NCBI GenBank assembly: GCA_016165875.1
Contig: JABBOT010000002.1
Location: forward strand, 28,968,265 to 29,032,264
Direction: 5' to 3'
Source: Acanthopleura granulata
Taxonomy: Eukaryota; Mollusca; Polyplacophora; Chitonida; Chitonidae
Length of the DNA stretch: 64,000 bases
In this document: positions 12,801-24,533 of the stretch, one piece after another
Layout: every line of letters begins with the position of its first letter
How positions within the stretch are numbered: the stretch's first letter is position 1
The notes under the pieces: model-generated
The model's input: only the letters and a program-made list of their open reading frames with translations
Database searches by the model: none
Told to the model about the DNA's origin: nothing
Program-made: the position numbers and the translations under genes

Positions 12801-15732
12801 GTGTTAAATCTGATACGGAAAGCCCTGGAAAAGAGGATGATGTATTAAACATGGACCAGGGGAGCGTTTGTATGGACACCACTCTCACTAACAATGGACA
12901 GAGAAATGCACAAAGCTCAGACCTTACTTCCGTGGTTCAATTTGTTGGAAGAAATAATAGCAGATTGAATTGCAACTTGTCAAGCAGTACTGACAAATGT
13001 GATGCGGTGAACCAAACACAAATTGTTCGCCCATCAGATAACGCAGATCTGTATCAAATTCCAAAAAGAAGGAATATTACAGCGGAAAAGGGAACAGGGC
13101 CTTGTGAAGTGAACAAAGAAAACGAAATCGCTTGCATAAAACAGAATGATCCACATGAAAAATATAATGGACAGACAACTGAAAATGATTCCCCAGACAA
13201 GGTTAGGATCTGTGACAAAACTTTGCCTTCTGAAGAAACCTGGGATGAAGTGGTCAAATGTATGAACCTGAAAGGCACTAACAAAATGCACAATGGACAG
13301 CCACCTGAATTCTGCTCTGCAGTTCACTGTGATAAGGTCAGTAACCTCAAAAACCATTCTGGTGGTTCTGTGGCCACATTGAGAAGAAGCCTCTCTGTGA
13401 ACATTAAAGCTGAAAGAAAACCAAAAGAGAGGAGGAGAACACAGTCAGCAGATGGATCAAAGTCATCTCATAATTGTCTGAGAGATAAAATGAAGAAGAA
13501 GTATTCTACGTTCTGTAGAATTCACAATCAGAAGGTCCAGACAGCAAGATCTGTGAAAAGGCACATTCATCTCAGTGAAAGCTTAGATGATAGCTTAGCT
13601 GAGAGCTCTCCAGGAAGTCCAGGTGATAGCATCGTCAACCAAACAGATGACGAATGTGACAGCAGCGTTTCGAAGAATCAACTGGACCATGAAACTGACA
13701 AACATGATTCTGTACAGAAACTTAATGCTGCACAGAAACCACATAAAGGCAAGAATGGAGAGGAACCACTAGCTGATTCAGCTCAAATGTGGGGGAATGG
13801 CAACAGGGGTAAACAGAACAGAGCAGAGAACATTCCTCGGTCTCCTTCTTGTGAAAGGACTGATCCTTCCAATGAATCCTCACCCTCCATACAGATCATA
13901 AAGCAGTCCATGTCAGCCGAAAGCAACAAAATTACCCAGCCAGAGGTTTCGAAAGAACCGTGTGGTGATCAGGCCGACATTCAGCAAACGAAAGTGAGAC
14001 AGCCAGAACCGCTTAACTTGTTCGAGAGGTTGCTCAGTGAAGGATTTCCGGATGAGTATGCAAAACAACAAGACAAGGTCAGGTGTCAGTCCAGTATGTG
14101 TATCACTAGCCCTAACAACTCCAGGGTACCAACAGAGGAACGACATTACTGCAGTGAAAAGACTCTGCAGCAGAATGGGGAAAAAATCTTGAAACAAATA
14201 AGGAACTGTAAGTTTATGAATGGCAAAACCTGGACAGACATAACTGGTGTTGGAAAATCTCCCAGTCAAAGGACAGGTAGTGGCAATCTGGGAATGGAGC
14301 ATTGTCCTCTACAACAGCCTTCTGTTAGCAGTGATGGGAATACAGTGAGTGATACATCTGAATCTATCGTTTGTCTGACACCCTTGGTCAGCAATGACAA
14401 ACACTGTGCTACTGGTAAAGATTGTAGTCCTCAGCAACTTGAAGGATGTCCAGAACCTTTGTCTTCCATTGGTCAAGGTACCAATATCATAGAGTGTTCA
14501 AAGATGCCGCCCTTGTTGCGTGACGATACTAGCAGTGTTTATCTTCACATAAACATCACACAAAGACAAGATGTTGGAAAATCAATCACTGTAAACAACA
14601 TCAGTGAAAATGGAATAATTGCAAGTGAATCTTCAAGTTTTTCAAGGGAGGATGGGACTACTAATGGTGGTAAGAACGACTGGGAAACAAATGAAAGTCG
14701 AGAAAGGTTAGGTGATATCAGTGGAACATCTAACTCCAACGAAACTCAGAACTGTGCACAAGTCACTGATGGAAAAGAAGCCTGTAACAGTCGAGAAAAG
14801 CATTTGAGCGCTGAAAATGAATTTAATGACAGTACTTTAGAAAAAGTTAGTAGCAGAGAAGATGATAATGACAGGTCTCAGCGGGAAGTGCAGATCAAAA
14901 GATTTGTGAAAATAGAGCCTGGAGTTTGCATTGAATTCGCCACATCTGAGATACACACTGGCGGTGGTGCAAGTGAGCATCTCAACCCAGATAACACAGG
15001 AGAGACTTGTACAAGCATGGAGTCTACACGTCCTCACTTCAACCTTCCTACTGAGCGAAAGACCAGATCAACTCAGGGAATTGTGACCGGTGCTGTAGGA
15101 GAACAGTCCCACCATCAGATACCTCCATCCTCAAAAAGCACATGCCAACAAACACGACAAACAGCAGAGCCATCTTTTGAAAATCAGCAAAAGCCTTCAT
15201 CTGAAGGTTGCAGTTCGAGTGGAAAAACTATAGAGCAGAGGAGCGCTGACCCTGTGTGTTACCCTAGAGGAGTTAGATCAGAACAAATGGACATAGAAAA
15301 TATCTCACCAGAAACAAGCCGGGTTGTGGAAGGGGAGATGAACCACAGAAGTGGTGTTATGCAGCCAGGAGAACCAAAACACCGGCAGGAGGGAGCTGTT
15401 TGTACAATCCCCAGGAATCAGTGGAAGAGAATTTGTATACCTATTACACACTGCAAGATAACGACATTGGGAACTAAAGTAACATCAAGTGGGGTTGTCT
15501 GTCCACAGTTATTTTTTGTTAATGGAAACCAGTGCATCTGTTGTCTCACATGTCATCAGTGGATGAACCCGCTTGACTTTTTGCTTCATTATGACAATCT
15601 ACCAGCCGGTGTAGAGATCTTGAAGTTGCTCTCCCTGTCCATGCATGAGATACAGCCATCTGGAGAGCTGTCCAGAGAACAAAAGTTTTTCTGGGATCGG
15701 TTCTGTTTGGATTTGAAGAATGCCAGAGAATG
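9824..15732 (+). CDS. Ski/Sno-like giant protein, coding exon 1
   Basis: This exon encodes residues 1 to about 1970 of a roughly 2,794-residue protein. I chose ATG 9824 because an in-frame TGA lies at 9803 and a strong acceptor (T-rich tract, tgtgcag) lies at 9784. Residues about 10-1860 are low-complexity Lys/Ser/Glu-rich sequence with many basic KRK-type clusters, suggesting a nuclear disordered protein. Residues about 1871-1970 resemble the Ski/SnoN SMAD4-binding module: an upstream 'LG-(x)n-CPQLFF' stretch, then C-I-x-C-L-x-C (residues 1904-1910), P1916, F1919 and H1922, and a final FCLDLK segment just before the splice. Known Ski proteins are corepressors that bind SMAD4 and dampen TGF-beta signalling. 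That role is inferred here. The His-Trp-Gly segment that carries the last zinc ligand in Ski is not seen, and no DACH-box domain is visible. The donor is atg|gtaagt, phase 2. Confidence 0.7.
11995..12430 (+). repeat. coding repeat, about 16-18 residue units
   Basis: Within coding exon 1 (residues about 725-870), seven to eight degenerate units share the pattern S-E-S-x(4-6)-G-x-K-R-I-D-x-x. Copies are imperfect and unit length varies. The units are basic and polar with no recognised fold, and probably form part of a disordered region. Confidence 0.65.
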
Positions 15733-16454
15733 GTAAGTCTTGTGACCGTATCTGATCAGTAGAACTGTTTATGCTTAATATGCCCTTTGAGCTAGTTGAG
15801 TTATTTATTTATTTGATTGCTGTTTTACGCCGTACTCAAGAATATTTCACTTAAACAACGGCGACCAGCATTATGATGGGAGGAAACTGGACAGAGCCCA
15901 GGGGAAACCCATGACCATCCGCAGCTTGCTGGCAGACCTTCCCATGTACGGCCGGAGAGGAAGCCAGCATGAGCTGGCTTTGAAATCACAGTGGCTGCAC
16001 TGGTGGGAGGCTTCAGGCCATTGTGCTGCGATAGCGCGCTAACCGACTGAGCCACTGAGACCCCTTGAGCTAGTTGAGGTACTCTCTCAAGGACAAAACT
16101 GTAGGGCTTCTAGGGGATGCCTGTTCAATCATTCATTGGAATATTATTTGGCCACTATGTTTAGTGAGATATACACAGCTATTGCTTTGTGTTTATTGCA
16201 AAAGTGTCCTGTATTTGAATAATTATGTCAGAATAACTTCAGATAATTTTTAGGGAAGAAAAAAGAAATTATTAATTTGAGCGCCTATACCTGTTAGCTG
16301 TATCATATTGGATAGTTCCCTGCCTGTGTTGAGATCTTTATGTAAGGTGTAACTGCTGTCTGGAATACATGCACAAAAATATAAATCCTGGCATAATGGC
16401 ATATTTATGTTTCCTCTGTGTTGTAATTTTGTCATGCATTGTTCTCTTTTTTAG
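15733..16454 (+). other. intron 1 of the coding part
   Basis: GT-AG intron (donor gtaagt, acceptor ctcttttttag), phase 2, containing the full-length SINE at 15801-16064. Joining it creates a Cys codon (TG|T) between Glu and Trp. Nothing else is seen in it. Confidence 0.8.
15801..16064 (-). mobile_element. full-length tRNA-derived SINE with target-site duplication
   Basis: The insertion is flanked by identical 14-bp duplications, ttgagctagttgag (15787-15800 and 16065-16078). On the minus strand it starts with a tRNA-like A box (tggctcagtcggttagcg, at 16054-16034), has a B-box-like 'gatttcaaagcc' near 15990-15979, and passes through a conserved body. It ends in an A-rich (aaat)n tail at 15801-15816. 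This is the standard layout of a tRNA SINE mobilised by a LINE. The intact duplication suggests a fairly recent insertion. Confidence 0.9.
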
Positions 16455-18652
16455 TTGGGTGAAGAACAAGGAACCTCAGCCCCCTGAAGCTTGGTACCTT
16501 GCACAAGCCAGACAAGCACCGCCCATTGTGGACACAACAACAGCAGCACACAATGGCAGATGTGTGCAAGCAGAGCTGTCGGATCATCCACATCCACATT
16601 CACATAATGATAATGATCCAGCTACCGGGCCTCCTGATGCACTGTTTGAGGGGAATATGGCTTCGTGGCCTCTGGATGGCAGGCGCTTCAGTGAAGGCTT
16701 CCAGAAAATGGTCAGTGCAAGGGTGCCCCAAGGATCACAGGGTTTTTCATCTCAACATCAAACCTCAGTGGATCAGGGCCGAGTTGCTTCACAGAACCAT
16801 GTGTTTTCAAACAAACGTGCTGTACCACTCCAGAGACAGACTTCAGGAACCCTTTTCCCAGGTGTGTCTGCCGTACAGGAACATATGCCAGTCCATACCT
16901 GGTCGTCCGCTGAGACCAGATCTATCAGACTTGCTTCTGCAGCAGGAACATGTGCGGCAGCAATGCATCAACAGTTAGCATCAAATCAGTTTCAAGATTA
17001 TCAGCAGATTTCTCAAACACATAATCCAATTCAGGTGAGCAACTGCAACCAACTGAGACAGAACCAGTCATCCGTAGGTCATCACTCTAATGCTGTGTGG
17101 CCAAACCCTACTCCTTCAGGTCAAACCCATGGTGCATCATTTCAGAACCTTCCACTGTCCGGAGAGAACCCTGACATACCATCACAAAATCTTACATTAT
17201 CAGGTCAGACCCATGGTGCGTCATTTCAGAACCCTCCACTGTCTGGAGAGAACCCTGACATACTATCACAAAACCTTACATTATCAGGTCAGACCCATGG
17301 TGCATCATTTCAGAACCTTCAACTGTCTGGAGAGAACCCTAACATACCATCACATAACCTTACATTATCAGGTCAGACCCATGGTGCATCATTTCAGAAC
17401 CTTCCACTGTCTGAAGGGAACCCTGACATACCATCACATAACCTTACATTATCAGGTCAGACCCATGGTGCATCATTTCAGAACCTTCAACTGTCTGGAG
17501 AGAACCCTGACATACCATCACATAACCTTACATTATCAGGTCAGACCCATGGTGCATCATTTCAGAACCTTCCACTGTCTGGAGAGAACCCTAATGTACC
17601 ATCACAATACCCTAAATTACCAGGACGGAACTATGGACATAACCCTAACATTACATCTGGTCAGAACAATTTTGCATCATTCCAAAGACATACAGTGGAG
17701 CACAACCGTACCAGAGGAAATAGAAACCAGTCTGCATCATTTCTATATCCACGGCATCATATGACACCATTTCAGAACCAAACCTCACCAGTAATTCACA
17801 CCAGTGCCTCACTAAACCATGCTTCACTCCACTCCCCATCAACGAATAACGGGACACCAGAGATGCTCCACTCCACTGTGACTAACCTTGCCGCTTTGGA
17901 ACACAGTCATTCAGCATCTCTGAGGAACAGTACATCTTCATCACTGCACCAAAATTCGTTTGTACAGAAAGCCAATCCAAGGGCTCAGAACTATACTATA
18001 TCTACTCCGATTTCACCCACACAGAGCACAATGGGGAATTGTGACTTATCAAGACAGAACTCTACCTCGTCACTTGGAAGTCCCATGTGCGCAGCACAGA
18101 AGAACCGCACTTCTGAGATACAAATATCTTCCTCGGCAGAACAGAATTATTCAGTGCAAAGTCCTTCCGCATCAGTTCAGAGTGGCATCTCGCCAATACC
18201 AAATGTCAGCTTGCCAATGCAGAATGAGATGTTAGCAGAGAACGAGATGTTAGCAGAGAAGCATAGTTTGGACAGAAATAGAACCCCAGAACAGAATTCT
18301 ATTTTTGACACTCAGACTTCAGCTTCAAGAAAGAGGAATCCGTCAGCTGACCATGTTGTGTTGTGCTCAGCAAGCAGCTTGTCACAGGTACAGAGACAAT
18401 TGTCTATGCAGTGTGGTCGGCCGAACAAAACCGTAGTAGTGCCGAGTCGTTCTGTATCTGCTGAGAATGTAACCTTGAACACTTACTCGTCTGAGAATCC
18501 TGTTGTGGGAGAACATAATAAAGTGTCTACTCACCAGAAGCCAAACACATCCTTGGAGACTGCTAATCCTCAAATGTCTCCTGAGGCAGGAAGCTCTGTT
18601 AGCCCCTCTGTCTCTGGAGTCTGCACCACAGATACAGCACACAGTTCAACAG
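16455..18652 (+). CDS. Ski/Sno-like giant protein, coding exon 2
   Basis: The acceptor ttttttag at 16454 joins in phase 2, continuing the protein as E-C-W-V-K-N-K from residue about 1970. The exon adds about 733 residues of Gln/Asn/Ser/Pro-rich, low-complexity sequence, of a type often seen in transcriptional regulators. It contains six copies of a 28-residue repeat (17116-17619). I recognise no folded domain. The exon ends at aacag|gtatgt, phase 1. The phase match on both sides and the absence of stops support it as one exon of the same gene. An independent gene starting at 16369 is unlikely, because that reading would use intron sequence. Confidence 0.75.
17116..17619 (+). repeat. 84-bp coding tandem repeat, 6 copies
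   Basis: Six head-to-tail copies of a 28-residue unit, starting S-G-Q-T-H-G-A-S-F-Q-N and ending N-L-T-L, show high nucleotide identity and no indels. Differences are few, mostly L/P/Q and D/N swaps. This is a coding minisatellite, probably polymorphic in copy number. Confidence 0.9.
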
Positions 18653-19566
18653 GTATGTCACAACTTTGAGTCTTTAGACAAGTGACATTTCACACTGACT
18701 TAAAGCACAACGTGTATTTTGTATCTTCTTCAGAAAAGTATGCTGCGCAACCAAAGAAACGCAAGTCTGATGTTATGACCAGTTTTTGAAACCATATTTT
18801 CTGTGCTTATTTGTTGAAAGAGACTCAATGGCTCTTGCATTACAGGAGTTTCCAGTTGGCCAGATGCCATTAGATAGAGGTTCCCTTCTTAGGGGATAAG
18901 TTGTCATCTTGTCATCACACTGTTTACAGGTTATTCATGTTGCCTATTGTAATTTTACTTACAATAGTAAGCATATTTCTTGTGTACATGTAAGTATTTC
19001 TTTGATAATACAGTGTGTAAGGTAATGTTCAGCAATGAAGGCATTAAAACAGTGAACTTGATGAACAGGCTAATACACATGAGTGTCACATAAGGTGCCT
19101 ATCATCACTGTAAAAGAGTGAGAGCTGAAAGAAAAGGAATGTTTCTTGTACTCTGGTTCTTCCAACAAGGCAATCATTTCACACCAAGTGTGACTACAGA
19201 CAGAAAATATACATAAATGTGCATTGCAATTGCATGGAAGCAGATATGCCTCAAAATTGTGACTCAAAAGTGACTGTGCTCGGGTCTTGTTTATTTATTC
19301 ATTTCTGTATCATTACCTTGTCAGGAATTGTGACTAAACGCTAACAGTCATTGTTTCTCTCATGTTTCATAAACTTTGAAGCTACATGCACGTTATAGTT
19401 GCTATGGCACTCTCAGCCTCACTGATAAGAAACGTTGTTTATCAAAAACATGTTTAACACAGAGGCAGCATGTATTGTTTTGCATATATGTGTAGCATAC
19501 AATCACAATGTGAAGGGGTTTATACCTGGTTGGTAAGGGCAGTCAAAATGACATGTCTGTCTGCAG
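18653..19566 (+). other. intron 2 of the Ski-like gene
   Basis: GT-AG, phase 1 (cag|gtatgt to tctgcag|ga). I see no further exon or named repeat inside. Confidence 0.7.
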
Positions 19567-19734
19567 GACGAGAGGCAACTCTGGAGCAGGCGCTTGACCT
19601 GGACTCTCCTGACGGTGCTGGTGATCCCTGGATAGAGGAGATCAGACAACCATCCAGCAGCAAGTCTAACCATGGTCAGATAACCTCACCACAGCTCCCC
19701 AGCACAGACAGTGTCAGCGACGCTAATAGTGATG
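19567..19734 (+). CDS. Ski/Sno-like giant protein, coding exon 3
   Basis: 56 codons of acidic, Ser/Pro-rich sequence (R-E-A-T-L-E-Q to S-V-S-D-A-N-S-D). It enters in phase 1 from tctgcag and leaves in phase 1. The donor is gatg|gcaagt, a GC donor with otherwise perfect consensus. No GT donor fits the frame, and the next exon continues in phase, which supports the GC-AG assignment. Confidence 0.7.
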
Positions 19735-21127
19735 GCAAGTCTTTCTTCATTTTATTTATAAACATTATGTTTGGTCAGTAGTAATGGTACTTTTCTTTCA
19801 TAACTTACTTGTGTATCAACGCTTCTTACTACCACTACTTGTCTTCAACTGGTGGGAACTGGATTCAAGTCTGCTTTTACATTTTTCAAGGGCAGAGTGG
19901 CTGTGGCAAGACTGAAGCTTTAGTCAGATCAGCCAGGATATATGGTTATACTGTCATTACCATAACATTTTATAATTACATACAGTTCTTGCCCACTTTG
20001 TGTGGACTATTTTGTCTTAGATTTTTTTTCTATTTTTTCCCCTCTTCATTGTTTCCACAGTATAGTTTTTGTCCACACTTCAGTACCTTTCACAATGGGG
20101 TTGCTATCCCACATTTATTAGCGAATTCCACTGGTTTCAGTGGGAAACTCATTAAACTCCTTTCCCTGATTACTTCACACTCCAGGGTGCATGTGTGCTC
20201 AGAAAGCACTTGTGTAGTACACAAACACTGCATTATCACAGCAGAAAACGATGTGTTTCTCAGCGATTTGGATCCCTTTGTGTAGCCTACTAGAGTCTCC
20301 TATAGTAGGTGTATATTCGGAGGAAAAGTGAATAAAAAGCTCAGCTCCCTGACTTTTAACAGGAACCCAGTTTCAGCATCTTAATTGGTTGTGTTTTTGT
20401 CTCTTATCAGATACACTACACATTTTGACGTGGTCACAGAGATTTCACCACAGAATTCTGAAGAGACTTTGCACTGAGAGTAATACTCAGAAAGGTAGGA
20501 TTCTGTGTGAGGAAAGTTTGCAAGATGATTGGCTGAATTTAACTCTTTCGTGCTATGACTCACTGCTCACAGTGGCTCAAGTTATGGTCAAAGGCATGGC
20601 TAGCGGCTCTCATCATCTGGTTTAGTTATCATTGTTCAGTGTCTTCTAAGTGGGTGTTCCCACATTAAAGTCAGTGCTGATTGGTGAATTTGTATCTAAA
20701 GATACATTACTGCACTGATGGCAGAGAGATAAATAATCTGTAGCTAAAGAGTTAATTTTGTGCATTAAAAGGAGAAATATATTTGGATATTAAGAGTAGC
20801 AGAATACCAGTTCTGTTTGCAACCAGTGCGCATAGATAGTAGCTGTAACATACTGCAAGAAGTCAATGTGGCCTTCTTGATTTTCAGCTTTGAGCAATTT
20901 GTCAAATGTAGCTACCTTGGCAACGTATCTCTACAGTATGTGTCGTAAAAACGGGCCCCATAGCACTGAGTCAGTCAGTGTCAAGACTGGCCAAATTTCC
21001 GGCAGCTATAAATTTTGAGCTTTTGCCACAGATAAATAAGAACTCGGTCCAGCTGTGGCTTTATGGAAAATTGGCACCCTGCATTGAATACATGCTTTCT
21101 ACATATACTCATGGCTTTGTTTTACAG
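19735..21127 (+). other. GC-AG intron 3 of the Ski-like gene
   Basis: It begins gcaagt and ends gttttacag. It contains a short phase-compatible segment (19891-19944) encoding a myosin-like P-loop string, discussed under findings. No other feature is seen. Confidence 0.65.
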
Positions 21128-21211
21128 AGGAGATTAAGAGGTTAAAACTAGAACTGAGGAATGAAATCCGTGAGAGGACAAAGCTACAGTCCAGTATAAC
21201 CTCACTTTTAG
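21128..21211 (+). CDS. Ski/Sno-like giant protein, coding exon 4 (coiled coil)
   Basis: 28 codons, phase 1 to phase 1 (ttacag|ag to tag|gtaagg). The peptide E-E-I-K-R-L-K-L-E-L-R-N-E-I-R-E-R has Leu/Ile at heptad spacing and alternating charge, indicating a short coiled coil. Ski-family proteins also end in a coiled coil used for homo- and hetero-oligomerisation, so its position after the zinc-like module fits that family. Confidence 0.7.
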
Positions 21212-21995
21212 GTAAGGTCAGTCGGTGAACTTAGTGGAATTTTGACCTGACTGATGGTCTTCAGGGGAATCGTATACTACTGGCATATGAACGAATAAGT
21301 GAATACAACTTCTAAGAATGAGGTTTTAAAGTTAACAGCCTTTGGATTTAAAGGAATAGTACAGGCTATTTTTTTTATAATATATCTGTCCAAAGGTTTT
21401 TTTGTATGAATTGAAAACCTTGTCTACAATTTCAGCTATGATGCATCGCAGAAGTAGGATACAGTGCACATTATCATAGGGTGTGTCTCTCAGTATAATA
21501 GGGGCATTTAGAGTTTGAACTCATTTATTGGCAAAGGTAAGAAAAGTCCTAGTGTACCAAGTGACTTCACAGAAATATTAGGTAACTGTTTCTGATTGCA
21601 TATACTATGACATGAGTGTCTTAAAAAGTGTCAGAAGAAGTCAAGGCTTGACGAACTAATGTGAAAATTAAAGAGCTGGAGGTTTGTGAACTTAACAAGT
21701 TCCCGAACGAAACAGTGTTCCTGACACATTGAGACAGATGATCAGTAAAGTGAAGTTATCAAACTTTGCCTAACATTTTTGACAAATCACATGATACAGT
21801 TGGAGTTTTTTATTATTGGTGACAAAAGACTTTCAACTCAAAACTCCCCTGTTCTTGTGTGCTGCATTTTCAGAACAAATCCCAAGTTATTGATGAAACA
21901 AATTTCCTTGTGTTTATCCTAAGTTACTCACAGTGTGGGCCCATGGATATGTGTATCACACAGACATGTACACGTGTCGACTTTTATATTCACAG
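21212..21995 (+). other. intron 4 of the Ski-like gene
   Basis: GT-AG, phase 1 (gtaagg to tattcacag). I see nothing else in it. Confidence 0.65.
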
Positions 21996-22021
21996 CTGTA
22001 ATGAAGAGGATGAAGGATTAA
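21996..22021 (+). CDS. Ski/Sno-like giant protein, terminal coding exon
   Basis: The acceptor tattcacag at 21995 joins in phase 1 and adds A-V-M-K-R-M-K-D before TAA at 22019-22021, closing the coiled-coil tail. Total coding length is 8,385 bases, exactly 2,795 codons with the stop. The exon is short, but its phase and position agree. Confidence 0.55.
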
Positions 22022-23155
22022 ATTGCAGAAATATCCCAGAGTGATCTCCCCTTGGACTGCAGGCCCAGCCATCAAACCAGATAAAGAGTGATCTAACTAA
22101 TGTCACATCATCGTTATGTATTCATATTTTGGTACAGTTCATATTTTTATATACTTTTATTTTGTGAAGTATTTGTATTCTTTTTAAGTGCAGAAGCTTT
22201 TCAATTATCTTGTTAATGGCGTTCCAGTGATAAAAGGGATTTTCCTCACTGTGAGCAATTTGTTTCTTTGTTAACCAGAAAGACCAAGCGAGTGTGCTAA
22301 AATATTACTGATAGGTCAAGAAATGCCAGTCATGCACTCGTAAGTGTCATGTCATCAATGTTCATTATCATGTTTGATAATCAGTATTCACTTTCACAAA
22401 CTTTGCATAAAGACTTCAATTTGAAAATATAGTCTATGTTAGGCCTTCATAAGGTTTGTTATGTATAGAGGAAATCCTGATGGGAAGTTTTTGAAAGCAG
22501 CTCCTTCCTAGTAACCAGAGTGAATTATGACTGTGATTACGATACAGATTAAGCCTTATCCAGATTTTGTTTTCATTTTTTCTTTTAACCTTTGTTTATG
22601 AATGAATTTATGGATGTTTATTCTTTTAAAAAAGTATTTTTTACCAGTGTTTTTTGAAATTCAAACTTTATGCATATTTTTAACCAAGTTTGACCTATGT
22701 ATACTTTTGTAGTTTACAATTTCAAGTATTGTTTTCAGATTCTTAAACTGGTGATGAATGTAAAACAACTTCAATTATCTTGGCCTTAATGGATGCCCAA
22801 ACTTCATCCTCTTAACTTCTGACAGTCCTATGGAAACAGTATGCAGAGTATTGGGTGTCACATAATTTATCTTGATAACACCATAGCAATTGTCATGAAA
22901 ATGTCATGTTTCTGTAGACCAAAACAAGCTAAGATGTCAATGCGTGCTCTCAGTGATGCACATTGTGCATGCGTGCCCTTGGTCTGTGTTACATACTGTT
23001 AGGTTCTCCTGTTACTGGTAGGCTATTTTTTCTCTTTTTTGAAGCTACAGTAACATTTTCCATAGAAGACAGTGCTTTACATGTTCATAAGCCTAGAACA
23101 GTATGTAGGTTATGTTACATTGTTGTTATGAAATAAATTGTTTGCAAGAAGCTAT
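22022..23155 (+). other. 3' UTR of the Ski-like gene
   Basis: About 1.1 kb of AT-rich non-coding sequence runs from the stop codon to the first AATAAA on this strand. The exact cleavage site is not determined. Confidence 0.5.
23132..23137 (+). promoter_or_regulatory. poly(A) signal AATAAA, plus-strand gene
   Basis: First canonical AATAAA after the stop at 22021, about 1.1 kb downstream. A GT-rich stretch follows (tgtttgcaag onward). Confidence 0.5.
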
Positions 23156-23159
23156 ATGA

Positions 23160-24200
23160 TGAGCTGTGCATGTGCATTACATAGTAAAACCTCTTCATGC
23201 TCCAGTCTCCTCCTTCCGTATCCCAGACTGCTTTAGTGTAAGTGAAAAGTTGTTATGTACCAGCCCAGTGTTAAATACAAATCTAAATACAGCTGCCTTG
23301 GACAGAACAAGCCTTGATAGCAGTGAGGAGTCAACACCACTTGTAGGGTCATTTGTGACCACTTTTTATCTGCGAGTGAAGTGTGCAAGTCTAATTTAAC
23401 CACAGTTTGGTGAACCAGGTGCTCTGGTTTCATCCATCTTCAAAACTGACCAATGCCAAAAATCTCGAACATATCCTAGGTTTCCCTCACCATATTGCCG
23501 GCCATTGTTTTGATGAGGTAAAACAGCAATCAGCTGAATCGAATGTCTGAACAGCTATGACTTAACACCACATCAGCAATATTTCATCCTCATTGTGATG
23601 AGCCTCATTGAGATATAAGTAAAAACTTCTTGAGTATACCAATCATAAAAATACCCATTCTTTTTGAATTTGTGATAAATAATTTTGGCAGAATGCCATT
23701 TTGACAACATTGCAGCCATATCAAGGTGATTTTGACTTTTGTTCTGCCTGGATAAACTGTAGTGGAGGTGTCTGCAGATCCAGGACCAAACACCATGCAA
23801 GGAACAGTACATCACAACTCACACACTGTGATCACTGGGAAACCTTGTCCGTCTAAAGTAACCCGGGACTATCCTCTCTAGCTTTGCTCTTTCCTGCCTT
23901 TGTTATGACCATTTGTGAGCAAAATGGTAATGCAGTACTCGTATTTACATGGGTGCAGAGGTCGATCCAGTTCATGTCAGAGTTGCCATTACGCAGGAAA
24001 AGATACTTGAATATTTCAGCTTTTTATCTGTGTGTATGCAGAGCATTACACTAGATTTGTGACAGCTTACATTTAAAGCAGTCACCTGGAAAAGCTTCCA
24101 AAATGTCTATTTCAGTATCTTGGTGTTGAGCACCTGCTATGAACCCTTCCCTATCATTGCAATAACATTAAGTGCAGCTAGAGAAAGAAAAGAAAAAAAA
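23160..24200. other. convergent intergenic spacer
   Basis: About 1 kb separates the two poly(A) signals. Apart from SINE fragments near 23470-23600 I see no gene. Confidence 0.55.
23470..23600. mobile_element. SINE-like fragments in the convergent spacer
   Basis: 'ggtaaaacagcaatca' resembles the tail-side domain of the SINE at 15801. The following 'gacttaacaccacatcagca' repeats the fragment at 85-145. Both are diverged, so this looks like nested old insertions between the two convergent genes. Confidence 0.5.
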
Positions 24201-24222
24201 TTTGATTTGTTTTAAGGAGGCA

Positions 24223-24228
24223 TTTATT
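24223..24228 (-). promoter_or_regulatory. poly(A) signal AATAAA, minus-strand gene
   Basis: TTTATT on the plus strand reads AATAAA on the minus strand, about 1.03 kb after the stop at 25262. I found no closer canonical hexamer. Confidence 0.5.
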
Positions 24229-24513
24229 CCTTTTTTGAGAGAGATCTCCACAAATATAAAGCAGAAAGACTACCAGGATCCAATAACACTACTTTGGGGG
24301 CGATATTTAAGGTAAATCTAAGCTAGAGGAGACACAACCAGGTCCAGACAGATTACATACAAATTACAGGTACATCTACTGAGGATTATTGGGCAAGCAC
24401 AACATAGACAATGTAGCAGGTCTTCCTGTTGTAAAATGACACTTCTAGATAGCTTATGTAGAATATAGAGCTGTGGAAGCTAGAGGTGACAGGATATTAA
24501 AGCCATGGTGGTG

Positions 24514-24533
24514 TATAATAATAATAATAATAT
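24514..24533. repeat. (ATA)n microsatellite
   Basis: About six consecutive trinucleotide units (ataataataataataata) inside the 3' UTR. Confidence 0.85.

Noticed and set aside
16369..16454. Hydrophobic N-terminal extension (signal-peptide-like) of the 16369 open frame
   Set aside because: It is intron sequence: a clear acceptor at 16454 in the correct phase joins to the upstream exon, and the apparent membrane segment is the T-rich splice tract.
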